Position numbers and translations under genes: made by a program. Shown in pieces: positions 7,578 through 14,551 of a stretch of DNA of 22,425 bases. Below the pieces are notes generated by a model that saw only the letters and a list, made by a program, of their open reading frames with translations, had not been told where the DNA came from and ran no database searches. How positions within the stretch are numbered: position 1 is the stretch's first letter; every line of letters starts with the position of its first letter. Source of the DNA: Candidatus Bathyarchaeota archaeon (GTDB lineage: Archaea; Thermoproteota; Bathyarchaeia; TCS64); assembly GCA_030613835.1 (NCBI GenBank), contig JAUWLH010000004.1:1-22425 (forward strand). Reading direction: 5' to 3'.

Positions 7578-7586
7578 ACATTTTTA
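7578..7586 (+). promoter_or_regulatory. TATA-like box for the inositol-1-phosphate synthase gene
   Basis: ACATTTTTA is centred about 46 bp before the ATG at 7628, predicting a leader of about 20 nt that contains AGGTAAGTGA, a weak Shine-Dalgarno-like run ahead of the start. Confidence 0.4.
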
Positions 7587-7627
7587 GGGCTAACGGGAGG
7601 ACATGATTCATTCAGGTAAGTGAAACC

Positions 7628-8698
7628 ATGGGCATACGAGTTGCAATCGCGGGCGTAGGAAACTGCGCGTCAGCCCTCATACAGGGCGTTGAATACTACA
7701 AGGACGCTAAACGTGACGAGAAGATCCCAGGCGTCATGCACGTATATTTTGGTGACTACCACATCAGCGATATCGAGTTCGTCGCCGCGTTTGAGGTAAA
7801 CAAGGAAAAGATCGGCAAGGACCTCAGCGAGGCCATCTGGGCACCACCAAACAACTGCGCCAAGTTCTCGGACGTACCCGAGACGGGTGTCATCGTCCAG
7901 GCCGCGCCGATACTCGACGGTGTTGCCCCCCACATGTACGAGAGCTTCCGAGCGGACAAGTCCCTTGAGACCGTTGACATAGCTCAGGTGCTCAGGGACA
8001 CGAAGGCGGACATGCTTATCAATTACCTTCCAGTCGGCAGCGCCAAGGCAACGGAGATGTACGCCCAGGCGTGCCTAGACGCGGGTTGCGCCTTCCTAAA
8101 CTGTATCCCGGCGTTCATCGCTAGCGAGCCTGAGTGGGCCCAGAAGTTCGTCGATGCGGGGCTGCCCGTTGCAGGAGACGATATCAAGAGCCAGGTGGGG
8201 GCCACGATCCTCCACAGGGTCGTCGCAAGGCTGTTCTACGACAGGGGGGTACTACTGGACTCTACTTACCAGCTCAATATCGGCGGAAACACCGATTTTG
8301 AGAACATGACCGTCGAGAACAGACTGCAGACCAAGAGGGTCAGCAAGACCGAGGCAGTCCAGAGCCTCATTTCATACGAGCTCCCCACAAGGATCGGTCC
8401 CAGTGATTACGTCCCGTTCCTTGGTGACCACAAGGTTTGTTACATCAGGATCAACAGCCACAGCTTCGGTAACCTGCCCATTACATTCGATGCAAAACTG
8501 GTTGTAAATGACAGCCCCAACAGCGCGGGGGTCGTCATCGATGCCGTAAGGGCGGTGAAAATAGCCCTTGACAGGGGTATAAGCGGACCACTGCTGGGTA
8601 TCAGTAGTTACAGCTTCAAGCACCCGCCCCAGCAGGTAACGGATGATAAGGCTCATCAGTGGGTAGAGGATTATATCGAGGGAAAGGTCGAGCGTTAG
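7628..8698 (+). CDS. ino1: myo-Inositol-1-phosphate synthase
   Basis: A 356-residue NAD-dependent enzyme that converts glucose-6-phosphate to 1L-myo-inositol-1-phosphate. The Rossmann start VAIAGVGNCASALIQGVEYY (residues 5-24) is the NAD-binding segment. Other family stretches are VAAFEVNKEKIGKDLSEAIW near 52-71, GDDIKSQVGATILHR near 181-195, LNIGGNTDFENM near 216-227 and SAGVVIDAVRAVKIALDRG near 298-316. It is the shorter archaeal/actinobacterial type rather than the eukaryotic enzyme of over 500 residues. The product feeds archaeal phosphatidylinositol lipids or inositol-based solutes, which fits the isoprenoid lipid genes nearby. The stop codon overlaps the last codons of the convergent ndk gene by 4 bp. 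Confidence 0.95.
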   Translation: MGIRVAIAGVGNCASALIQGVEYYKDAKRDEKIPGVMHVYFGDYHISDIEFVAAFEVNKEKIGKDLSEAIWAPPNNCAKFSDVPETGVIVQAAPILDGVAPHMYESFRADKSLETVDIAQVLRDTKADMLINYLPVGSAKATEMYAQACLDAGCAFLNCIPAFIASEPEWAQKFVDAGLPVAGDDIKSQVGATILHRVVARLFYDRGVLLDSTYQLNIGGNTDFENMTVENRLQTKRVSKTEAVQSLISYELPTRIGPSDYVPFLGDHKVCYIRINSHSFGNLPITFDAKLVVNDSPNSAGVVIDAVRAVKIALDRGISGPLLGISSYSFKHPPQQVTDDKAHQWVEDYIEGKVER

Positions 8699-9189
8699 AG
8701 CCAGAGCTTTAACTCGGCTTCCGCTTCCTTGGGGTTACCCGAGGCGTGGATAAGGTTCTCCACCGCACGGTTTTCCTCCGTGCTTTTAGCGATACTGTCA
8801 ACGCCAAGGTCGCCGCGTACGGTTCCCTTGTCAGCGGTGCTGGGATCGGTGTAGCCGGTGATCCTTCTGACTTCCTTGATGGCGTCCTCGCCGCCCAGCT
8901 TGATGGCCAGAACAGGTCCCCTGCTGAAGTAGCCGCGTAACGCGGTTAGCACCTTTAAGCCGTGGGCCTCCGCGTCCTTGATTGATGGAACTGCTGCCTG
9001 GGCCTTCTTTCCTATGCTGAGGGCCATCGTGTCAGGGTAGTGGACGGCGAGCCTCTCCGTGGTCACCTTCTCGTAGAACTTCATGTCGAGGATCTTTAAG
9101 CCAGCGTCCTCGTAGTACTTTATGACGGCGCCCGTCTTGTTCCTCTCGAGGGCATCGGGCTTTAGAATAACAAGCGTTTCCTGATACAT
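8695..9189 (-). CDS. ndk: Nucleoside diphosphate kinase
   Basis: A 164-residue NDK, which equilibrates nucleoside triphosphate pools with ATP through a phosphohistidine. It starts ETLVILKPDALERN, has GPVLAIKLGGEDAI and GTVRGDLGVDS, and the active-site His148 lies in NLIHASGNPKEAEAELKLW. It is about 10-15 residues longer than most bacterial NDKs; the extra length is in the region around residues 50-90, as in many archaeal enzymes. Archaeal ndk commonly follows the L7Ae-S28e-L24e genes, and it does here, but with a small extra gene in between and its own TATA-like box that predicts a leaderless mRNA. Confidence 0.95.
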   Translation of the reverse strand: MYQETLVILKPDALERNKTGAVIKYYEDAGLKILDMKFYEKVTTERLAVHYPDTMALSIGKKAQAAVPSIKDAEAHGLKVLTALRGYFSRGPVLAIKLGGEDAIKEVRRITGYTDPSTADKGTVRGDLGVDSIAKSTEENRAVENLIHASGNPKEAEAELKLWL

Positions 9190-9190
9190 G

Positions 9191-9206
9191 GGTGAAACGG
9201 TTCACC
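9191..9206. repeat. Inverted repeat at the ndk transcription start
   Basis: GGTGAA-ACGG-TTCACC is a perfect 6-bp dyad with a 4-bp spacer. It lies just upstream of the ndk ATG, between the start codon and the TATA-like box at 9211-9220. The position would suit an operator, but the arms are short and chance cannot be excluded. Confidence 0.3.
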
Positions 9207-9210
9207 TGAT

Positions 9211-9220
9211 CCGTTTAAAG
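9211..9220 (-). promoter_or_regulatory. TATA-like box of ndk
   Basis: Minus strand CTTTAAACGG, centred about 26 bp upstream of the ATG at 9189, fits a leaderless ndk transcript independent of the upstream ribosomal operon. Confidence 0.45.
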
Positions 9221-9251
9221 GTTTGGCGAATAAAAGGAGAAGAGGTTAGTA

Positions 9252-9533
9252 TCATCTGTTCTTGTCGTACGTGATAAGACGGTAGGGTAGCACCGCAAGA
9301 TTCTTGATGGAATCAATCGTCAGATCGGCCTGGTTTGCCTTGTAGAACTCCTCATGACCTGCCTCGTATACCTTGGATAGCGGATCCGATTTCATCAGAA
9401 TATGCATCCTGATAGCACCCGGTCCTAGACGGGTGCTGAAATCACATACGGGGCATACGAATCTGTCGATGATGTCCTCGTCCTCAGCGAGGGAACAGTA
9501 CTTTCTTAGGTTCTCGGGGATCTGTGTTATCAT
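9252..9533 (-). CDS. Small zinc-finger-like protein of unknown function
   Basis: A 93-residue protein. The central part reads VCPVCDFSTRLGPGAIRMHI and continues to an AGHEEF segment, giving possible zinc ligands Cys27, Cys30, His44 and His60 (CxxC-x13-H-x15-H). That resembles a C2H2 finger with an unusually long second half. Both ends look ordered: an acidic N-terminus (SLAEDEDIIDRF) and a C-terminal LTIDSIKNLAVLPYRLITYD. I do not recognise the family. It sits between L24e and ndk, with a terminator behind L24e and a TATA-like TGGATATATG upstream at about 9567-9576, so it is probably transcribed separately. A nucleic-acid or ribosome-associated role is a guess from context only. Confidence 0.65.
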   Translation of the reverse strand: MITQIPENLRKYCSLAEDEDIIDRFVCPVCDFSTRLGPGAIRMHILMKSDPLSKVYEAGHEEFYKANQADLTIDSIKNLAVLPYRLITYDKNR

Positions 9534-9610
9534 TTTTCCCCGTTGAATATATGATCAACCCGACCCATATATCCATTATTGGCAATTTATCATAAATCTA
9601 ATATTTTTAG

Positions 9611-9647
9611 CTATAATAAAGAAAAATTTAACCCCATCAAAATGGGG
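9611..9647 (-). terminator. Hairpin and T-rich terminator of the L7Ae-S28e-L24e operon
   Basis: On the minus strand, about 20 bp after the L24e stop, CCCCAT-TTTG-ATGGGG (9632-9647) forms a 6-bp stem with a 4-nt loop. It is followed at once by a T-rich run beginning TTAAATTTTTCTTTATT. This looks like an intrinsic terminator; in archaea the T-tract alone is usually sufficient. Confidence 0.6.
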
Positions 9648-9668
9648 CAATCTCAAATGAGAACAGGA

Positions 9669-9860
9669 TTACCTGCGCTGTTTTGTACTCCAGGCCTCGG
9701 TCCACTTGAATTTACGTGGATCTCGGCGGAACACTACCGCGCTTTTCAGGCACTTGCTTCCACAGAACCTTAGTACTCTGCCGTCTCGGCGTACAAAGTT
9801 CCTGCCAGTGCCAGGTGCGATTTCGGTGCCGCAGAAACTGCATTTATGGACTTGTGGCAT
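9669..9860 (-). CDS. rpl24e: Ribosomal protein L24e (eL24)
   Basis: A 63-residue zinc-ribbon ribosomal protein of the large subunit. The zinc ligands are visible as CSFCG near the N-terminus and FCGSKCLKSA about 25 residues later, followed by the conserved RDPRKFKWTEAW. The start is taken as ATG at 9860: AGGTGA lies 6 nt upstream, whereas the adjacent in-frame GTG at 9863 would have only 3 nt of spacing. Third gene of the L7Ae-S28e-L24e operon. Confidence 0.95.
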   Translation of the reverse strand: MPQVHKCSFCGTEIAPGTGRNFVRRDGRVLRFCGSKCLKSAVVFRRDPRKFKWTEAWSTKQRR

Positions 9861-9870
9861 CACGATTCAC

Positions 9871-10083
9871 CTAACGAATCTTCCTTGCCTCACGCTCTGT
9901 CTCGCGTAAAAGCAGTTTATCATCGATCCTTACTGGACCCTTGATATTCCTCGTGATAATTCGTCCCTTGTCTCTGCCGTCCTCAATCCTGACTCTCACC
10001 TGCATGATCTCGCCAGTCAGACCTGTTCTTCCCAGTATCTGAATGACAGTCGCCGGTGTTAGGAGATCAGAATCATGGCTCAT
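9871..10083 (-). CDS. rps28e: Ribosomal protein S28e (eS28)
   Basis: A 70-residue small-subunit protein with an OB-like fold. Conserved stretches are VIQILGRTGLTGEIMQVRVR, RIITRNIKGPVRIDD and the C-terminal LLLRETEREARKIR; the last matches the invariant end of the family. The ATG follows the L7Ae stop by one base, so translation is coupled. Confidence 0.96.
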   Translation of the reverse strand: MSHDSDLLTPATVIQILGRTGLTGEIMQVRVRIEDGRDKGRIITRNIKGPVRIDDKLLLRETEREARKIR

Positions 10084-10084
10084 T

Positions 10085-10474
10085 TTACTTCACTAACTCT
10101 GCTAGTTTTGTGATGATCTCGGCTACGAGACTCTCTGCTTCGCCGACCTCCTCGATAGAGGCTGCGGCTGAACCAACGGTGATCCCTAGGGCTTCACCGA
10201 TGCCTGCCTTGGTTGGAACGTACACGATAGGTGCTTTACGCTCCTCACACAGCAGTGGAAGGTGTGCCACGATCTCTGGTGGCTGAACGTCCTCTGCTAC
10301 GAGGACTAGCTTGGCCTTGCCCCTCTCGATGGACTTTGTGGCCTCGTTGGTTCCTTTTCTGATCTTTCCTGACTCGGTTGCGATTTTTAGTGCTTCGTAA
10401 GCCGCTTCCGCGACTTCCTTCGGTACTTCGAACCTTACATAGAAAGGCTTCGAAGGATCTACATCTCCGGACAT
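10085..10474 (-). CDS. rpl7ae: Ribosomal protein L7Ae (K-turn RNA-binding protein)
   Basis: A 129-residue L7Ae/eL8 family protein, which binds kink-turns in 23S rRNA, box C/D and H/ACA guide RNAs and RNase P RNA. Seen: KPFYVRFEVPKEVAEAAYEA near residues 9-28, IRKGTNEATKSIERGKAKLV near 37-56 (the RNA-contacting segment), VLVAEDVQPPEIVAHLP, and CEERKAPIVYVPTKAGIGEA. GAGGG lies 7 nt before the ATG as a ribosome binding site. First gene of a tight operon with S28e and L24e. The leader has a CTGA/ATGA element overlapping the ribosome binding site that could allow autoregulation (see the separate entry). Confidence 0.97.
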   Translation of the reverse strand: MSGDVDPSKPFYVRFEVPKEVAEAAYEALKIATESGKIRKGTNEATKSIERGKAKLVLVAEDVQPPEIVAHLPLLCEERKAPIVYVPTKAGIGEALGITVGSAAASIEEVGEAESLVAEIITKLAELVK

Positions 10475-10488
10475 TTCATTTCCCTCAG
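10472..10488 (-). promoter_or_regulatory. Possible K-loop over the L7Ae ribosome binding site
   Basis: The mRNA segment CUGAGGGAAAUGAAAUG contains CUGA, a 5-nt spacer and AUGAAAU. This has the order of a D'/C' K-loop, the kind of motif L7Ae binds. The GAGGG ribosome binding site lies within it and the start codon closes it. L7Ae repression of its own mRNA through a K-turn has been reported in archaea; whether this sequence folds that way is inference. Confidence 0.3.
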
Positions 10489-10515
10489 TAGGTGTTATAG
10501 CCTTACCATTTCGTT

Positions 10516-10526
10516 GTTTATTAAAG
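10516..10526 (-). promoter_or_regulatory. TATA-like box of the L7Ae operon
   Basis: Minus strand CTTTAATAAAC, centred about 47 bp upstream of the ATG, would give a leader of about 20 nt that holds the GAGGG ribosome binding site. A second A/T box (TTTATAAAT, near 10562-10570), readable on either strand, could give a longer leader or a plus-strand transcript. Confidence 0.4.
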
Positions 10527-10586
10527 ATTCCGCTGATTAACAGGAATGTACAAAATCACAGATTTATAAAACGGAGACGGCCTACC

Positions 10587-10603
10587 CAGCCTTGAATTGG
10601 CTG
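10587..10603. repeat. Small hairpin behind gltX
   Basis: CAGCC-TTGAATT-GGCTG forms a 5-bp stem about 30 bp past the gltX stop. No T-run follows directly on the minus strand, so a terminator role is uncertain; it is the only clear structure in the 160-bp gap between L7Ae and gltX. Confidence 0.25.
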
Positions 10604-10634
10604 TACTTCTTGAATGCGTCCACTTCAATTAACC

Positions 10635-12362
10635 CTACTTGTGGGTGTAAAAAGCCTGGAAAGGCTTGCTTGACTCGACGCGACAGTAGCCGTATCGCTC
10701 AAACTGGAATATCTCATCGTGTTTCAGCTGGTGCACTGATGCCTCGGCCAGCCCCTTCGCCACCGATGCGTCGGGCATTACCACTTCGGCATCCACTACC
10801 CCTGTCATCGGGAGCCAGTTTATGAAAGGAGCTTTCTCCTCGCGGGCGATCTGGTAGGCCATCGAGTGTAACTCGGAGGTCACCTCATCACCCTTCCCTG
10901 TGACGCGGATGTTAGCGACACCCATGAGCCTCACGAGGCAGCCCTCGCTGACCTTCTCGCTGTCATTTTTTGCCATCCACAGTTCAACAACTCCGTCATC
11001 GGGAGCCAGATCATAGTCTCTCGTACCCCTCTTGGGGTAATCGGGGTGGACTGGGAGCCTTACCTTGATCTCATCCTTCACTCCGTTGATTATCAGCTTA
11101 ACAGGATCCCGTATGAAGCTGTACCTATTGCTCGTCGGCTCGATGATCTTTCTGTTTGTAGAGGCAAAATTGTCCCAGCTGATTGACACGTTGACCGGCT
11201 TCGGTCCGATGTGGAGCATCGTCGTCCTAATGGTCTCGGGCTGGATGCCCCGTTTTCTCAGCGCCATCAATGATCCGAGTCTTGGGTCGTCCCATCCGTT
11301 GTATTTGCCTTCCTCGATTCCCACACGCATCTTGGACTTGCTGAGGATACCCACCTCAAGTCCCAGCCTACCCACGTTGATAACCTCGGGGTACTGCCAT
11401 CCCAGGTGCTTTTGCAGCCACCTCTGTCGGATGGTGTTCACGTCGTGCTCCTTCCCCCTGATGATATGCGAGACACCCAAAAGGTGGTCGTCAAGGCCGC
11501 AGCTGAAGTTGTAAAGTGGCCATACACGGTACTTTGTGCCCTGCCTTGGGTGAACCGCTGTGCTGATTCTCAGCGCGGGCCAGTCCCTCACGGCGGGGTT
11601 GGGGTCCTGCAGGTTCGTCTTGATCCTGACAACCGCCTCTCCCTTCTTGTACGAGCCGTCAAGCATCATGTTCCAGCGTTTGAGATGCTCCTCGGGGGGC
11701 AGCTCCCTGCATGAGCATGCCTGCTTGGCCATGTAGAGCTCCCTGAACTCAGCCACATCGCAGACGCATACGTAAGCGTTGCCCTCTGCGAGGACCTTCT
11801 CGGCGTACTCGTAGTAGATCTCAATCCTATCTGACTGGATGTACTTCTCGTCCACCTTCACGCCCAGCCACTCCAAGTCCTCCAATATCTTGTCGTACAT
11901 CTCGATGATGGGAGGCTTAACCTCGGCACTGGTGTCCTCATACCTGAGTATGAAATGACCGTCGTACATCTTTGCGTACTCGTCGCAGAAGATGATGGGC
12001 TCGGCCGATCCTAGGTGCAGCGCCCCATCCGGGTTGGGAGCGAACCTGGTCTTGATCATAGGCCACTTGTCAACATTCTCTAGCGGCGGCAGGGTCTTGG
12101 GGACCTCCTCCACCTTGACCCTCTCCAGGAGCTCCGGGTAGTTCTTTTCCACGTACTCCTGCTGCTGTTCCTGTGTCCATGCGTTTACCTCACCGATGGT
12201 CTTGTTGATGAGTGGTATGACCTCTTTTACCCTAGGCTTCAACTCTGTATACTCGGCCAGAATCTTCCCTATGACTGAGCCTGGCTGCGCCTTCCCATCA
12301 TGCTGGGAGGCGTTGTGCGCTGCGAACTTTTTAGCCGCCGCAATGATATCATCGTTAGACAT
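10635..12362 (-). CDS. gltX: Glutamyl-tRNA synthetase, archaeal GlxRS type
   Basis: A class I aminoacyl-tRNA synthetase of about 575 residues of the archaeal/eukaryotic GluRS type, probably charging tRNA-Glu (and, if non-discriminating, tRNA-Gln). The N-terminal about 100 residues are helical. The catalytic core begins RFAPNPDGALHLGSAEP (HIGH-like HLGS near residues 106-120), then RYEDTSAEVKPP. The KMSKS-type loop ILSKSKMRVGIEEG lies near residue 345. The C-terminal part is the beta-barrel anticodon-binding domain of the eukaryotic/archaeal branch, not the helical bacterial one. A Cys-rich insertion (CVCDVAEF, CSCRE) may bind zinc. Start ATG at 12362; a GTG two codons upstream is possible. 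A minus-strand GGAATAATAG near 12400 may be a separate promoter. It follows idsA by about 50 bp. Confidence 0.93.
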   Translation of the reverse strand: MSNDDIIAAAKKFAAHNASQHDGKAQPGSVIGKILAEYTELKPRVKEVIPLINKTIGEVNAWTQEQQQEYVEKNYPELLERVKVEEVPKTLPPLENVDKWPMIKTRFAPNPDGALHLGSAEPIIFCDEYAKMYDGHFILRYEDTSAEVKPPIIEMYDKILEDLEWLGVKVDEKYIQSDRIEIYYEYAEKVLAEGNAYVCVCDVAEFRELYMAKQACSCRELPPEEHLKRWNMMLDGSYKKGEAVVRIKTNLQDPNPAVRDWPALRISTAVHPRQGTKYRVWPLYNFSCGLDDHLLGVSHIIRGKEHDVNTIRQRWLQKHLGWQYPEVINVGRLGLEVGILSKSKMRVGIEEGKYNGWDDPRLGSLMALRKRGIQPETIRTTMLHIGPKPVNVSISWDNFASTNRKIIEPTSNRYSFIRDPVKLIINGVKDEIKVRLPVHPDYPKRGTRDYDLAPDDGVVELWMAKNDSEKVSEGCLVRLMGVANIRVTGKGDEVTSELHSMAYQIAREEKAPFINWLPMTGVVDAEVVMPDASVAKGLAEASVHQLKHDEIFQFERYGYCRVESSKPFQAFYTHK

Positions 12363-12411
12363 GGACACTGTTAGTCTCGATGAATAGAATGGGAATGTCT
12401 ATTATTCCTTT

Positions 12412-13416
12412 CTAATACTCGCGCTGGACAAAATAATTAACCAGATCAATGAGGTCCTGCTTGGAAGGCCCGTCAGGGATTACCTTGATGCTCTCAAAGG
12501 CGCGTGCAGTGTACTTTTCGGCCTCATCTTTTGCGTACTGGATGGAACCAATCTCACCAAGGGTCTTGACAACGGCATCGATGTCCTCCTTCGAGGCACC
12601 CTTGACACCCACTGCCCTCTTGAGAACGATCATCTGCTCTTCGTTGGCGTTTGCCAGGGCGTGAATCATGATCAGGGTCTTCTTTCCTTCCCGGATATCG
12701 CTTCCAACAGACTTGCCTAGTGTCGCCTCATCCGCCGTGATACCCAAGATATCGTCAACGATCTGGAACGCCAGCCCAGCGTCCCACGCGAATCTGCCTA
12801 GGGCGGTTATCTGAGCCTTCGATGCCCCTCCCGCAAGGGCTCCCACCTCTGCGCACGCCATGAATAGTGCGCTGGTCTTCCCGCCGATCATGTCAAGATA
12901 GTCCCTCTCCGTTACATCCATAGCTATTGGGAGGCTAATGTCCAAAGCCTGACCCTCACATAGAAGGATGATAGCGTCCGTCATCTTTCCCAGGGCAGCA
13001 ATGACCTCATCAGAGCTCATATGCGCGGGCGCGTGGTCCAACACCGACTGATAGACCTTGGCGAAAAGAAGATCCCCCGCGAGGATAGCCATGGGCTCGC
13101 CGTATTTCTTGTGAACAGTGGGCTTTCCCCTGCGCAGCTCGTCGTTGTCCATGACATCATCGTGCACCAGTGTGAAGTTGTGAAGAATCTCAAGGCTCGC
13201 GGCGAATGGGACGGCGTGCTTTGCAAGCCCACCAACTGCCTCACATGACTTTATAGTGAGGTATGGCCTCAGCCTCTTTCCACCTGCGGAGATGAGGTAC
13301 CTACTGGCATGGTAGAGATTCTCTGGAGTCCTTGACATTAGTATGCTTTCGATGAACTCGTCCACTGGCTCGGCGTTTTTCACCAGTTTCTGTTTGATAT
13401 CGTCTCCGCGGGACAT
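12412..13416 (-). CDS. idsA: Short-chain polyprenyl (geranylgeranyl) diphosphate synthase
   Basis: A 334-residue trans-isoprenyl diphosphate synthase. It has the first aspartate-rich motif LVHDDVMD (Asp86-Asp90) and, in place of a second DDxxD, DDILGITADEATLGKSVG (residues 221-238), as in many archaeal geranylgeranyl diphosphate synthases. The residue five positions before the first motif is Phe81; in a known archaeal GGPP synthase a Phe at this position limits products to C20, so C15-C20 products are expected. It makes the prenyl chains of archaeal ether lipids from the IPP/DMAPP supplied by the preceding genes. A TATA-like box at 13444-13452 lies 26-28 bp ahead of a start near the ATG, so the gene has its own promoter as well as any operon transcript. 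Confidence 0.94.
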   Translation of the reverse strand: MSRGDDIKQKLVKNAEPVDEFIESILMSRTPENLYHASRYLISAGGKRLRPYLTIKSCEAVGGLAKHAVPFAASLEILHNFTLVHDDVMDNDELRRGKPTVHKKYGEPMAILAGDLLFAKVYQSVLDHAPAHMSSDEVIAALGKMTDAIILLCEGQALDISLPIAMDVTERDYLDMIGGKTSALFMACAEVGALAGGASKAQITALGRFAWDAGLAFQIVDDILGITADEATLGKSVGSDIREGKKTLIMIHALANANEEQMIVLKRAVGVKGASKEDIDAVVKTLGEIGSIQYAKDEAEKYTARAFESIKVIPDGPSKQDLIDLVNYFVQREY

Positions 13417-13443
13417 TGTCGATGCATAGACCGAAGAGAGCGA

Positions 13444-13452
13444 ACTTAAATT
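13444..13452 (-). promoter_or_regulatory. TATA-like box of idsA
   Basis: Minus strand AATTTAAGT, centred about 32 bp before the ATG at 13416, placing initiation a few bases upstream of the start. It sits directly at the end of fni, in a 39-bp gap. Confidence 0.4.
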
Positions 13453-13455
13453 GTT

Positions 13456-14547
13456 CTATGTCCGGGTGACGTACTCATCGACATCAAAACCCCTACGATT
13501 GAGCCACTCGGCGGTCCTGCCCAGTATCACCACTGGCACCATCCTAAGCTCCTCGACGTTCTTGGCGCCCACCAGGAACATGACCACCTTGATCTCCCTG
13601 ATGATATGGTCAACGTGCTCAGACAGAGCCTCCCTACCCTCAACCGCCTTCTCAAGGAAAGGCTTCGCCATGCCTCCCAGGTTGGCACCCAAGGCTAGGG
13701 ATTTGGCTACCTCGACCCCGGTCCTCAACCCTCCGCTGGCAATGATCTCAAGGGTTGTCTTGTTTGATGTTTCAACGACGCTTACAGCAGTGGGAATCCC
13801 CCAGTTCCATAGGGCCTGTCCAAGATACTCCATGTCCTTCTTGCCCACCTCTTTGGCGATGTGGTACTCGACGGCCGACCATGACGTCCCACCGACGCCG
13901 CTGATCTCAAGCCCTGATGCCCCTACTTCCTGCATCTTCACGGCGTCCTCCCAGGCGATCCCCGCCCCTGTCTCCTTCATGATTAGAGGAACCGAGATAT
14001 CGTTGGATAGTTCTTTGATTTTCGCGTAAACCCCCCTGTACTTCGTGTCACCATCCACTTGCACTGCCTCCTGGAGGGGGTTCATGTGTAGCGCTAGCGC
14101 ATCTGCCTCGATCATGTCAATGCACATCTGGGCCTCTGTAGCCCCCCACCCTAGACTGAGCTGGGGGGTGCCGACATTGGCCATGACGAAAGTGGTTGGG
14201 GCTTTCACCCTGACGATACTGAAGGAAGGAACAGTCTCAGGCTGGGCCACGGCTATCCTCTGGCTGCCAACGCTGATCCCTATCTGCTTTTCCTCGGCGA
14301 CCTCCGCGAGAACCGCGTTGATATCCTTGGCCTCCTCTGTGCCACCCGTGATGGCGCTGATCACGAGTGGGGCGGTTAGCTTGTTACCCAGAAAACTAGT
14401 CTCAAGTGAAACCTCATCAAGATCGATCTCGGGGAGCGCCCTGTGGATTAAGTGAACGTCCTTGAACCCTGTAGAAATATCGGCTTCAACCTCTTTCTCC
14501 AGGCTGACACGTATGTGGCGAAGCTTCCTCTTCACTATCCCTCTCAT
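13456..14547 (-). CDS. fni: Type 2 isopentenyl-diphosphate delta-isomerase (FMN)
   Basis: A 363-residue TIM-barrel flavoenzyme that interconverts IPP and DMAPP. Motifs: ISAITGGTEEAKDINAVLAE near residues 63-82, GISVGSQRIAVAQPE near 93-107, ALHMNPLQEAVQVDGD near 151-166, LIMKETGAGI near 188-197, GLEISGVGGTSWSAVE near 212-227, and the FMN phosphate loop IASGGLRTGVEVAKSLALGA near 269-288. The N-terminal 'KLRHI...' start (normally R..KDdHl) is a little divergent. The ATG at 14547 lies 4 bp after the IPK stop with no good Shine-Dalgarno, suggesting translational coupling. Downstream of fni many archaea carry an RNase J-type gene before idsA; here idsA follows at once. Confidence 0.94.
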   Translation of the reverse strand: MRGIVKRKLRHIRVSLEKEVEADISTGFKDVHLIHRALPEIDLDEVSLETSFLGNKLTAPLVISAITGGTEEAKDINAVLAEVAEEKQIGISVGSQRIAVAQPETVPSFSIVRVKAPTTFVMANVGTPQLSLGWGATEAQMCIDMIEADALALHMNPLQEAVQVDGDTKYRGVYAKIKELSNDISVPLIMKETGAGIAWEDAVKMQEVGASGLEISGVGGTSWSAVEYHIAKEVGKKDMEYLGQALWNWGIPTAVSVVETSNKTTLEIIASGGLRTGVEVAKSLALGANLGGMAKPFLEKAVEGREALSEHVDHIIREIKVVMFLVGAKNVEELRMVPVVILGRTAEWLNRRGFDVDEYVTRT

Positions 14548-14551
14548 GACA

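Noticed and set aside
10560..10634. A small RNA gene from a plus-strand TATA box (TTTATAAA) into the hairpin at 10587-10603
   Set aside because: The transcript would run straight into convergent gltX, the hairpin is only 5 bp and no C/D, H/ACA or tRNA feature is seen.
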